A stretch of 64,000 bases of DNA, from NCBI RefSeq assembly GCF_004320535.1, contig NZ_SIHY01000001.1:992001-1056000 (forward strand), written 5' to 3'. The notes under the pieces were generated by a model that did no database searches, was not told the DNA's origin, and worked only from the letters and a program-made list of their open reading frames with translations. Shown in pieces: positions 8,942-17,062 of the stretch (within the stretch, counting starts at the first letter, position 1; the number at the start of each line of letters is the position of its first letter). The position numbers and the translations under genes are program-made. The DNA is from Arthrobacter sp. S41. Lineage in GTDB: Bacteria; Actinomycetota; Actinomycetes; Actinomycetales; Micrococcaceae.

Positions 8942-9024
8942 GCACTTACCGTGCACTGCATCTACTAGCTTTATTTCTTAGAACTGGCCAGTTGTGGAGA
9001 ACCTAGGACACTAGTGGCGATGGA

Positions 9025-10287
9025 CTACTGCTCTGCTAGGAATCGGCGAGCTTTGCGTCGTTCGATCAGCATAAAAGTAATGCCTATTGCTGCCATGACA
9101 AATTGGAACGACAGTGCGATTCTGAATGATCCGAGACTGTACAACTCGCCGGTGGAGCCGTTGGCGTTGTTGAGCAAATCGAGAATGAACCCAATGACGT
9201 AGATCGTGACGAATGCACCGATAAAACCACCGGTATTCACCAGACCCGTGGCGGTGCCTAAGATGCGTGGCGGGTTGAAGGTGCGGGCAAAATCGAACCC
9301 GATCACCGAGGCAGGACCACCGGCTGCGACGCTGATCATCAAGATAATCAGTATCCACAACGGCGCGTGTCCCGGCCAAAGAAGCACAACAGCCCACAAA
9401 AGCAGCATGAGGCCAATAATGCTCAACGCGTAATTGGAACGATGTTGCGCATGGCGTGCGGTGAGCGTTCCAAGCACAGGACCCAAGACAACCGCGACGA
9501 CAACAAAGACGGACATAAGCCCGGAGGCCAACGTGCTGTCTAAGCCTTGTCCTTCAACCAGAAACGGGTAGCCCCACGTCATCATGAAGGTGTTCGCCAT
9601 AAATGCGGTAGTGAAGTGGGTCCAGAACCCCAGCCGGGTACCTGGCTGCTTCAGTGCAAGGGCGATCCGTGAATCCTTGGGATGCGAGCTGTGGGCTGAA
9701 CCCTCCCAGCCAGAGCCGTTGCGCACAAATGCAATCGTCGTAATGAACGTAGCGAAGGCAAACCCGGACATTACCGAGAACGCTGGCGACCAGCCGGCGT
9801 TGAGCAGCATCAGGTGGAACGGGAAAATACTGATCAATTGACCAAGCTGACCGAAGGTACCGGTGAGCTGTGTGAGCACGGGAATTTTTGATCCGGAGAA
9901 CCACAGGGGCAAGAGTTTGAGGACGGAAACAAAAACCATCGCATCGCCCATGCCAACCATGACGCGCCCAATCAAACCCATGGGAACGTTGACCGACATG
10001 GCGAGAAACGCTTGTCCAGCGGACATTAGTAACGCACCACAGGTGATCAGTATGCGCGGCCCATACTTATCAAGAAGTAGGCCGACTGGAACTTGGGCCC
10101 CAGCGTAGACAACTAACTGAACTACTGAGAATGTCGCTAGGATCTGCGCACTGGCATGAAAGCGCTCAGTGGCTTCAATGCCGGCCACACCAAAACTAGT
10201 GCGTTGTGAAATTGCGGATATATAAGCAAGAATTGCGAATCCGAAAACCAACCAGGACTTCGACGAATTCAAATGCGATTGACTCAC
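9025..10287 (-). CDS. Major facilitator superfamily transporter
   Basis: 420 aa with about 12 hydrophobic helices and a short N-terminal cytoplasmic tail. The loop between helices 2 and 3 has PVGLLLDKYGPR, the MFS motif A (G-x-x-x-D-x-x-G-x-R). GRVMVGMGDAM resembles the later gating motif. The substrate cannot be told from sequence; closest in feel to anion/organic acid or nitrate-like transporters. Its start overlaps the stop of the PAC2 gene by 4 nt (ATGA), so translation is coupled. DUF4192 follows downstream. Confidence 0.82.
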   Translation of the reverse strand: MSQSHLNSSKSWLVFGFAILAYISAISQRTSFGVAGIEATERFHASAQILATFSVVQLVVYAGAQVPVGLLLDKYGPRILITCGALLMSAGQAFLAMSVNVPMGLIGRVMVGMGDAMVFVSVLKLLPLWFSGSKIPVLTQLTGTFGQLGQLISIFPFHLMLLNAGWSPAFSVMSGFAFATFITTIAFVRNGSGWEGSAHSSHPKDSRIALALKQPGTRLGFWTHFTTAFMANTFMMTWGYPFLVEGQGLDSTLASGLMSVFVVVAVVLGPVLGTLTARHAQHRSNYALSIIGLMLLLWAVVLLWPGHAPLWILIILMISVAAGGPASVIGFDFARTFNPPRILGTATGLVNTGGFIGAFVTIYVIGFILDLLNNANGSTGELYSLGSFRIALSFQFVMAAIGITFMLIERRKARRFLAEQ

Positions 10288-11246
10288 TGGTCTTGATCAC
10301 CTGATTGGGGCTCTTCGCGCCCGTTCCTTAACCAATCATTGGTATTTTCGATTAGCGAGAGGAAGTGTTCGGCGCTTGCGCCCAGTTCCTCCGCGCCCGG
10401 CATCTGCTTGTCCTCGTCAAGAAGCAACGAGCGCGGCTCATGCTCCTTCACGTGGGCATCAAAGCGTTCTTCAAATCCATCCACCATTTGGCGAACATCA
10501 TTGTTAGCTTCAAGTTGCTCCGCTAGTTGCTGTTCAAGAAGTCGAGCAGCCTCGCGAAGTTTGTCTGTGGGAAGCGCGAGCTTCAGGGCGGCACCGACGT
10601 ACTCTAGGGTCGCTACCGCTACCGCTGGATATTCGGATTCGGCTAAATAGTGTGGGGTGTGCAGAGAATAACCCACAATGTCGCGGCCGACTTCAGTCAT
10701 CCGAATTTCGAGTAACGACGTAATTCCAGCCGGCGATTCAACGGTGGGGCTCCACGTTGAAATGTTCTCGATCAAATCTTTGCGGTTTCCATGAGCCGTC
10801 ACGCCTACCGGGCGGGTGTGTGGAACCGGCATCGGAAGCGAAGCAGAGCCAACAACTAGAGCCACGTTAAAGGCTTCGATAAATCCGAGAATCTCTGCGA
10901 TGACGCGTTCCCATTTGAGATCAGGTTCTACTCCAGTGAGGAACCAGAATTTTCGATCCATCCCATCGGTCATCAAGTAAATCTCAATACGGGGCGCTTG
11001 GTAGGCGGCAAAGTGATCACCCAGGAAGGTCAACCGTGGACGCTGGGAGGTGTAGGCAACCAGTTCATCAGCATCAAAAGTTGCAAACAGTTCAGAGTCC
11101 AGACGACCAAATAGTTCGTTGGTGACCTGAGATTGGCTCTGTCCCGCATCACTCATGCTCTTGAGCAAAACGTACATTCCGAGGCCTTGGAGGCGTGAAT
11201 TATCCAAGTCGTCTGCGACCAACGTCATCAACGATTCCTTGGACAT
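10284..11246 (-). CDS. PAC2 family protein
   Basis: 320 aa. Actinobacterial PAC2 proteins resemble eukaryotic proteasome assembly chaperone 2; the bacterial role is unknown. The N-terminus LQGLGMYVLLKSMSDAG corresponds to the family's leading strand, followed by TSQRPRLTF, IEIYLMTDGMD and WERVIAEILGFIEAF. The C-terminal third is charged and helical. The ATG at 11246 is chosen because GAGGAGAAA precedes it; the frame stays open to 11312 without a ribosome site. Overlaps the MFS gene by 4 nt. Divergent from pepA. Confidence 0.83.
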   Translation of the reverse strand: MSKESLMTLVADDLDNSRLQGLGMYVLLKSMSDAGQSQSQVTNELFGRLDSELFATFDADELVAYTSQRPRLTFLGDHFAAYQAPRIEIYLMTDGMDRKFWFLTGVEPDLKWERVIAEILGFIEAFNVALVVGSASLPMPVPHTRPVGVTAHGNRKDLIENISTWSPTVESPAGITSLLEIRMTEVGRDIVGYSLHTPHYLAESEYPAVAVATLEYVGAALKLALPTDKLREAARLLEQQLAEQLEANNDVRQMVDGFEERFDAHVKEHEPRSLLLDEDKQMPGAEELGASAEHFLSLIENTNDWLRNGREEPQSGDQDQ

Positions 11247-11505
11247 TTTCTCCTCATTCAGTGCCGACTTGCTTGTTAGCGGACCTCGGGCGTTCGTAAT
11301 CTTCCAATTCACCCTAATTTAACCGCGATATTACATACTATCGCTTCGATGCTTACGCTCGCTGTGAAGTGACGCACGATGAACCTTTTCCTCGGATAAC
11401 ATCAGAGGTAGCAAGTGTTTTGCTCAACAGCATGCACTACGTTTCGGATTACCATTCCGGAGCACTGGACCTCAGACCCTACAAAGGCACAGAAGGAATG
11501 ATTTT

Positions 11506-13017
11506 GTGATCAACTCAAGTGATCTCACTTTGAGCGCCATTGGCACTGACATTAAGCGCAAGAGCGCCGATACCCTCGTTTTGGGCGTATTGAAGAATGA
11601 CGGTAAAGCAACCATCGTTGCCTCGCCTTTCACTTCGGAAACTACTTCTTCGCTGGAGCAGTCGCTGACCACGCTAGGAGCTTCGGGTAAGGCTGACGAA
11701 GCCACCTTGCTTCCAGGCGTTGAGGGGTCCAAGGCAAAGGTTCTGCTTTTCATTGGTCTGGGCGTTGAAGAACTAGCTGAACTCACCGAAGAGAAGCTTC
11801 GTCGTGCCGCCGGATCCGCTGCACGCCAGCTGACCAATACCAAAACCGCCATCTTCGTGTTGCCTTCCGAGACGGTCGAACGTGTCGCAGCCATCGCCGA
11901 AGGTATCGCCCTGGGCAGCTACCGCTACGAGAACCACCGCTCAAAGAAGAGCGACAAGCCAGTCTTGGCCGAAGCGCAGATTGCAACTTCGGTGGCCACT
12001 TCCAAAGACCTTCCTGCGGTCTTGAAGCGTGCGGCTGTGCTCGGACGTGCTGTTCGCGGCACCCGCGACCTGATCAATGCACCAGCCAATGTTCTCTACC
12101 CTGAATCATTTGCTACCGCAGTGAAGGATTACTCCAAGTCGCTTCCGCTGAAGGTCACGGTCTTTGACGAGAAGCGCCTGGCTAAGGATGGCTTCGGTGG
12201 TCTGATCGGAGTTGGTGGCGGTTCAGTACGTCAGCCTCGAATGGTCAAGGTGGAGTACTCCCCCGCTAAGGCAACCAAGCACATTGCGCTAATCGGCAAG
12301 GGCATCACCTTTGACACCGGTGGCACCTCGCTAAAGCCAGCTGCTGGCATGCACGCCATGAAGTCTGACATGTCCGGAGCCGCAGCAGTGTTCCAGACTG
12401 TGGCCGCAGTGTCCGAGCTGGGTCTCAACGTCAAGGTCACCGCGTGGCTTTGCTTGGCTGAAAACATGCCAGGTGGCGCTTCGACGCGTCCGGGCGATGT
12501 CCTGACCATGTTTGGTGGCAAAACCGTAGAGGTTTTGAACACCGACGCTGAAGGCCGTTTGGTTATGGCCGACGGTTTGGCCGCTGCCAGCTTGGAAAAG
12601 CCAGATGTCATGATCGACATCGCTACCCTTACCGGTGCACAGATGCTGGCGCTTGGTCTGCGTACCGCTGGCATCATGGGCAACGAACAGGTCACCAACG
12701 ATCTTGTTGCAGTATCCGATCAGGTGGGCGAGCTTGCTTGGGCAATGCCGCTGCCAGAAGAGCTGCGTCCAAGCATCGAATCCCAAGTTGCCGACTTGGC
12801 GAACATCGGTGAGCGCATGGGTGGCATGATGACCGCAGCCGTCTTCCTTGAGGAATTTGTCGGCGAAGTTGACGGCAAGAAGATCCCATGGGCACACATC
12901 GACTTTGCTGGCCCTGCCTTTAATGAAGGTAGCGCTTGGGGCTACACCCCGAAGAACGGAACTGGCTCACAGGTTCGTACGTTGGTTGCCTACGCGGAGC
13001 AGCTCGCCGCAAATTAG
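11506..13017 (+). CDS. pepA: Leucyl aminopeptidase, M17 family
   Basis: 503 aa cytoplasmic di-metal aminopeptidase that removes N-terminal residues from peptides. The catalytic C-terminal domain holds Lys265 in GKGITFDTGG, SDMSGAAAV, and the signature NTDAEGRL (residues 345–352) with metal-binding Asp347 and Glu349. The N-terminal macro-like domain is more divergent. GTG start with AGAAGGA upstream; an out-of-frame ATG at 11499 opens only a four-codon frame. It lies upstream of lpd, in the same relative place as Rv2213 in mycobacteria. Transcribed alone: divergent from PAC2 and followed by a hairpin. Confidence 0.94.
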   Translation: MINSSDLTLSAIGTDIKRKSADTLVLGVLKNDGKATIVASPFTSETTSSLEQSLTTLGASGKADEATLLPGVEGSKAKVLLFIGLGVEELAELTEEKLRRAAGSAARQLTNTKTAIFVLPSETVERVAAIAEGIALGSYRYENHRSKKSDKPVLAEAQIATSVATSKDLPAVLKRAAVLGRAVRGTRDLINAPANVLYPESFATAVKDYSKSLPLKVTVFDEKRLAKDGFGGLIGVGGGSVRQPRMVKVEYSPAKATKHIALIGKGITFDTGGTSLKPAAGMHAMKSDMSGAAAVFQTVAAVSELGLNVKVTAWLCLAENMPGGASTRPGDVLTMFGGKTVEVLNTDAEGRLVMADGLAAASLEKPDVMIDIATLTGAQMLALGLRTAGIMGNEQVTNDLVAVSDQVGELAWAMPLPEELRPSIESQVADLANIGERMGGMMTAAVFLEEFVGEVDGKKIPWAHIDFAGPAFNEGSAWGYTPKNGTGSQVRTLVAYAEQLAAN

Positions 13018-13053
13018 GCACCGATGAGCAGTCTGCTTCATCAGCATTTTTAG

Positions 13054-13120
13054 CTCTTAATCTCATCCCGGTATCACTGCCGATGGCAATCGGATGCCGG
13101 GATGAGATTAAAAATAAGAG
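13054..13120 (+). terminator. Long stem-loop after pepA
   Basis: Arms 13057–13071 and 13097–13111 are exact reverse complements, with an inner CCGAT/ATCGG stem (13080–13084, 13089–13093) and outer CTCTTA/TAAGAG flanks. Probable pepA terminator, although no long T run follows. Confidence 0.65.
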
Positions 13121-13302
13121 ACATGCCTGACTTTTACGCCCTCGAAGGTGACTCTGGCAGGTATGCGGTACTAAGGTAAGTTTTGAAACATCACCGTGGA
13201 TCTATGGTGCGCGCCAACCAGCGTAATGCTCCCAAAGATCTGCGACCGATCCCCTGGTCGGCCAAAGCCGGCCTCACTTAGCGAATACGAGGGAGCGTTC
13301 AC

Positions 13303-14682
13303 GTGGCCGATTCGGCAGCAACGCAAGAATTTGATGTCCTCATCCTCGGCGGTGGATCCGCTGGATACTCGGCAGCATTGCGTGCCATCCAGCTGGGCTA
13401 CACCGTTGGATTGATTGAAAAGGAAAAGCTGGGCGGCACTTGCCTTCACACCGGCTGCATCCCAACCAAGGCTTACCTGCACGCTGCAGAGTTGGCTGAA
13501 AACGCTCGCGAGGGTGCCAAGTTCGGCATCAACTCCTCGCTCGAGTCAATCGACTTGGGTGGCGTGCGCAAGTACAAAGAAGGCATTGTTGCCGGAAAGT
13601 ACAAGGGCTTGCAGGGCCTGCTCAAGATGAAGAAGGTCAACGTTATCACTGGTAACGGCCGTCTTGTCTCCCAGGATTCCATCGATGTTGATGGCACCGT
13701 TTACAAGGGCAAGAACATCATCTTGGCAACCGGCTCCACTTCCAAGACCTTCGGTCTGGAAATCGGTGGCCGCGTTATGACCAGCACCGAAGCATTGAAC
13801 ATGGAAGACATGCCAAAGAGCGCCATCGTGCTCGGCGGCGGCGTTATCGGTGTTGAATTCGCTTCCGTATGGAACTCATTCGGCGTCGACGTCACCATCG
13901 TTGAAGGCCTGCCGTCGCTGGTTCCTAACGAAGATCCAGCCATCATCAAGACCTTGGAGCGCGCTTTTAAGAAGCGTGGCATCAAGTTCAACACTGGTGT
14001 CTTCTTCGAAAAGGTCGAGCAGAACGCCAACGGCGTCAAGGTTTCGCTGGCTGACGGCAACGTACTGGAAGCAGACATCGTTCTGGTTGCAGTGGGTCGC
14101 GGTCCAGTTACCGAGGGTCTTGGCTTCGAAGAGCAGGGCATCACCATCGATCGCGGCTTCGTGATCACCGACGAGCGTCTGCACACCGGCGTTGGCAACA
14201 TCTACGCAATTGGCGACATTGTCCCAGGCGTACAGCTTGCACACCGCGGTTACCAGCACGGTCGCTTCGTGATCGAGGAAATCAACGGTCTGAAGCCAGC
14301 GATCATCGAGGACATCAACATCCCGAAGGTCACCTTCTGCGAACCAGAGATTGCATCGGTCGGCTACTCCGAGCCTAAGGCTAAAGAGAAGTTCGGAGCA
14401 GACCAGATCGAAACCACCGAGTACAACCTCGCTGGTAACGGTAAGTCCGCAATCTTGGGCACCAGCGGTCTGATCAAGATGGTTCGCGTCAAGAACGGTC
14501 CAATCGTGGGCGTTCACGGCATCGGCGGTCGCATCGGCGAGCAGATCGGTGAAGCACAGTTGATTGTTAACTGGGAAGCATACCCAGAGGACATCGCTCC
14601 GCTGATCCACGCTCACCCAACTCAGAACGAAGCATTGGGCGAAGCAGCTATGGCTCTGGCCGGCGCTGCACTACACGGCTAA
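13303..14682 (+). CDS. lpdA: Dihydrolipoamide dehydrogenase (E3)
   Basis: 459 aa flavoenzyme that reoxidises dihydrolipoamide with NAD+ in 2-oxoacid dehydrogenase complexes. The N-terminal FAD-binding GGGSAGYSAA is followed by the redox-active pair Cys47/Cys52 in GGTCLHTGCIPTK. The NAD-binding GGGVIGVEFAS lies near residue 180, the second FAD motif YAIGDI near 302 and the catalytic HAHPTQNE near the C-terminus. GTG start with GAGGGA upstream. The E2 gene follows 116 nt downstream, after two hairpins, so E3 and E2 are probably co-expressed. Confidence 0.96.
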   Translation: MADSAATQEFDVLILGGGSAGYSAALRAIQLGYTVGLIEKEKLGGTCLHTGCIPTKAYLHAAELAENAREGAKFGINSSLESIDLGGVRKYKEGIVAGKYKGLQGLLKMKKVNVITGNGRLVSQDSIDVDGTVYKGKNIILATGSTSKTFGLEIGGRVMTSTEALNMEDMPKSAIVLGGGVIGVEFASVWNSFGVDVTIVEGLPSLVPNEDPAIIKTLERAFKKRGIKFNTGVFFEKVEQNANGVKVSLADGNVLEADIVLVAVGRGPVTEGLGFEEQGITIDRGFVITDERLHTGVGNIYAIGDIVPGVQLAHRGYQHGRFVIEEINGLKPAIIEDINIPKVTFCEPEIASVGYSEPKAKEKFGADQIETTEYNLAGNGKSAILGTSGLIKMVRVKNGPIVGVHGIGGRIGEQIGEAQLIVNWEAYPEDIAPLIHAHPTQNEALGEAAMALAGAALHG

Positions 14683-14695
14683 TAGCTTTTGATTT

Positions 14696-14732
14696 CACTA
14701 GGCAGCGCGTTCGACGAACGCGCTGCCTAGTG
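14696..14732 (+). terminator. Perfect 16-bp hairpin between lpdA and E2 genes
   Basis: Arms 14696–14711 and 14717–14732 are exact complements with a 5-nt loop. No T run follows, so partial termination, or mRNA processing or protection of the lpdA end, is as likely as full termination. Confidence 0.6.
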
Positions 14733-14742
14733 CACAAAGCTC

Positions 14743-14757
14743 GGAGGCTCGGCCTCC
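14743..14757 (+). other. Second small hairpin before the E2 gene
   Basis: GGAGGC-TCG-GCCTCC, 11 nt after the larger hairpin and about 40 nt before the E2 start. It may add to mRNA structure in this intergenic spacer. Confidence 0.4.
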
Positions 14758-14798
14758 ACCCACAATTCAAGATTTAAAAACCAAGGAGATACGGGACG

Positions 14799-16529
14799 AT
14801 GTCTGAAACCGTAAACCTACCCGCACTGGGTGAAAGCGTTACCGAAGGTACGGTAACTCGCTGGCTGAAGCAGGTCGGCGACCGCGTAGAGGTAGACGAG
14901 CCGTTGGTGGAAGTGTCCACCGACAAAGTAGACACTGAAGTTCCTTCGCCAGTTGCTGGCATCATTGAGGAAATCTTCGTGGCTGAGGACGAGGACGCTG
15001 AAGTTGGCGCTCCACTGGTTCGCATTGGCGACGGTTCGGGATCCGGCGACGCCGCTCCTGCCGCACCAGCTGCTGAAGAAGCACCAGCCAAGGAAGAAGC
15101 TCCGGCTGCATCTGCAGCGGAAGAAGCTCCAGCTAAGGAAGAAGCACCAGCTGCTGCTCCATCGGCCGGTTCCGCTTCGGGCACCGAAGTTACCCTGCCA
15201 GCTCTGGGCGAATCGGTTACCGAAGGTACCGTTACCCGTTGGTTGAAGGAAGTTGGCGAAGAAGTTGCCGTCGACGAGCCTTTGCTTGAGGTATCCACCG
15301 ACAAGGTCGACACCGAAGTTCCTTCCCCTGTTGCCGGTACCCTTCTGGAAATCCGTGTTCCAGAAGACGAGACCGCTGAAGTTGGCGCAGTTCTCGCAGT
15401 GATCGGTGCCGCTGGCGCCGCTGCTGCTCCTGCTAAGGAAGAAGCTCCTGCGGCTCCTGCGAAGGAAGAGGCACCTGCTGCCGCTCCGGCTGCACCTGCT
15501 GCTCCAGCTGCACCTGCGAAGGAAGAAGCACCTGCTGCTCCAGCTGCTCCAGCTAAGGAAGAAGCTCCTGCTGCAGAGTCGAACAACGAGTCGGGTTACG
15601 TAACCCCACTGGTTCGCCGCCTTGCTAACCAGCACGAAATCGACATCGCATCGGTCAAGGGCACCGGCGTTGGCGGTCGCATCCGTAAGCAGGACGTGCT
15701 TGATGCCGTTTCCGCTAAGGAAGCAGCTGCTCCTGCCGCATCGTCCGCACCAGCTGTTGCTCCTGCAGCAGCCAAGCCAGCTGCCCCGGCTGTCGAGGCT
15801 TCCTCGCTACGCGGAACCACCGAAAAGGCTCCACGCATCCGTCAGGTTATTGCCCGTCGTATGCGCGAGTCGCTGGACGTTTCGACTCAGCTGACCCAGG
15901 TCCACGAGATCGACATGACCCGCATCGTCAAGCTGCGCGGTTCGGCTAAGAGCAGCTTCAAGGCCACCAACGGCGTGAACCTGACTTACCTGCCATTCAT
16001 CGCTAAGGCTGTTGCCGAAGGCTTGAAGGCTCACCCGAAGTTGAACGCAGAGTACAACGAAGAGACTCAGCAGATCACCTACCACAATGCCGAGCACTTG
16101 GCATTTGCAGTCGATACCGACAAGGGCCTTTTGGTTCCAGTTGTATCGAACGCAGGAGATCTGAACCTCGCCGGTTTGGCTTCGCGCATCGCCGATGTTG
16201 CTGCACGTACCCGTAGCAACAAGATCGGTCCTGATGAGCTGTCGGGCGGCACCTTCTCGATCACCAACATTGGTTCGGTCGGCGCACTGTTTGACACCCC
16301 GATCATCAACCAGCCACAGGTAGCAATCCTGGGCACCGGTGCGATCGTCAAGCGTCCAATGGTCATCACCGATGCAGATGGCAACGATTCGATTGCAATC
16401 CGTCACATGATGTACCTGTGCCTGACCTACGATCACCGTCTGGTTGACGGTGCTGACGCAGGTCGCTTCCTGCAGACCGTCAAGGCTCGCCTTGAGGGTG
16501 GCGCATTCGAAGGCGATCTAGGACTCTAA
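14799..16529 (+). CDS. sucB: 2-oxoacid dehydrogenase E2 (dihydrolipoamide acyltransferase), two lipoyl domains
   Basis: 576 aa core subunit. Two lipoyl domains carry the attachment lysines Lys43 and Lys169 in identical [12 protein letters not shown] contexts. They are joined by flexible Ala/Pro/Lys/Glu linkers (about 80–128 and 205–262). A peripheral subunit-binding domain ([16 protein letters not shown]) spans about 267–305. The C-terminal catalytic domain has the acyltransferase signature DHRLVDG (His546). In actinobacteria this locus (DlaT/AceF/SucB) encodes the E2 of pyruvate dehydrogenase, often shared with 2-oxoglutarate dehydrogenase, so the substrate is uncertain. Neighbours lpdA, lipB and lipA supply E3 and the lipoyl group. 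ATG with AAGGAGAT upstream. Confidence 0.93.
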   Translation: MSETVNLPALGESVTEGTVTRWLKQVGDRVEVDEPLVEVSTDKVDTEVPSPVAGIIEEIFVAEDEDAEVGAPLVRIGDGSGSGDAAPAAPAAEEAPAKEEAPAASAAEEAPAKEEAPAAAPSAGSASGTEVTLPALGESVTEGTVTRWLKEVGEEVAVDEPLLEVSTDKVDTEVPSPVAGTLLEIRVPEDETAEVGAVLAVIGAAGAAAAPAKEEAPAAPAKEEAPAAAPAAPAAPAAPAKEEAPAAPAAPAKEEAPAAESNNESGYVTPLVRRLANQHEIDIASVKGTGVGGRIRKQDVLDAVSAKEAAAPAASSAPAVAPAAAKPAAPAVEASSLRGTTEKAPRIRQVIARRMRESLDVSTQLTQVHEIDMTRIVKLRGSAKSSFKATNGVNLTYLPFIAKAVAEGLKAHPKLNAEYNEETQQITYHNAEHLAFAVDTDKGLLVPVVSNAGDLNLAGLASRIADVAARTRSNKIGPDELSGGTFSITNIGSVGALFDTPIINQPQVAILGTGAIVKRPMVITDADGNDSIAIRHMMYLCLTYDHRLVDGADAGRFLQTVKARLEGGAFEGDLGL

Positions 16530-16553
16530 GTCTTAGATTAGACCAATAGCCGC

Positions 16554-16603
16554 AACAAAGATCGTCCCTGCTGACCTTTCAGCAGGGACGATCTTTGTTT
16601 TCT
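16554..16603 (+). terminator. Perfect 21-bp terminator after the E2 gene
   Basis: Arms 16554–16574 and 16579–16599 are exact complements with a CCTT loop, followed by a T-rich stretch. Confidence 0.85.
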
Positions 16604-16635
16604 ACGTTACGTCGAATTTAGATTAGGCTAGGACT

Positions 16636-16986
16636 ATGGAAATCCTTAAAGTCATTTTGGTATTTGTTCACATCCTCGGAGCTGGAGCAATCTTCGGTGG
16701 TTGGCTAGCCAACTTCAAAACGCCAACTGTCAATGTCTGGCAGTGGTACGGTGCCCTGGCACAGCTTGTCACCGGACTTGCGCTGGTAGGCATCGCTGAG
16801 GCTGGCACCGATCCAGTGAACCACGCAAAAATTGCCGTGAAGATTGTCATCGCTATCGTGATCGCTGTAGCCGCATTCCTCGGCCGCAAGAAGATCAAGG
16901 CTGGCGAAGAGGTCTCGACTGGCCTTGCCCACGCCGTAGGCGGAATGGCATTCATCAACATTGCCGTTGCCACCCTCTGGGTCTAA
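16636..16986 (+). CDS. Small four-helix membrane protein, unknown function
   Basis: 116 aa with four hydrophobic segments at about 3–23, 38–54, 66–83 and 97–114 and a basic loop GRKKIK between helices 3 and 4. The first helix has VFVHILGAGAIFGGW, a His/Gly-rich pattern seen in small integral membrane proteins whose first helix may bind a cofactor, but I can assign no function. It has its own promoter space after the E2 terminator and is followed by a hairpin shared with the converging kinase gene. Confidence 0.75.
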   Translation: MEILKVILVFVHILGAGAIFGGWLANFKTPTVNVWQWYGALAQLVTGLALVGIAEAGTDPVNHAKIAVKIVIAIVIAVAAFLGRKKIKAGEEVSTGLAHAVGGMAFINIAVATLWV

Positions 16987-17002
16987 ACAAGACTCTGACC
17001 TT

Positions 17003-17054
17003 TGGCAGGAACAGTAACTGGCGCACTACTCGTGCTGGTTTACAGTTCCTGCCA
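17003..17054. terminator. Bidirectional hairpin between the membrane protein and kinase-like genes
   Basis: 15-nt arms at 17003–17017 and 17040–17054 pair at 14 positions, with an inner GCAC/GTGC stem. Lies between converging stop codons. Confidence 0.65.
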
Positions 17055-17062
17055 TTGCGCGT

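Noticed and set aside
8941-8955. TGCAC-N5-GTGCA dyad over the DUF4192 start
   Set aside because: Five-bp arms are too short to separate from chance, and no matching sites were seen elsewhere.
8982-8993. 12-nt palindrome AACTGGCCAGTT before the DUF4192 gene
   Set aside because: Too short and isolated to call an operator or terminator.
13876-14616. 246-codon frame opposite lpdA
   Set aside because: Complete overlap with a well-defined enzyme gene; product shows no domain.
15060-15575. Direct repeats suggestive of a repeat array
   Set aside because: They encode the Ala/Pro/Lys/Glu linkers of the E2 protein; unequal units and no spacers, so not CRISPR.
14774-15635. Long open frames opposite the E2 gene (about 270 codons in two frames)
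   Set aside because: They arise from the repetitive Ala/Pro/Glu linker codons of E2 read backwards; low-complexity products with no domain.
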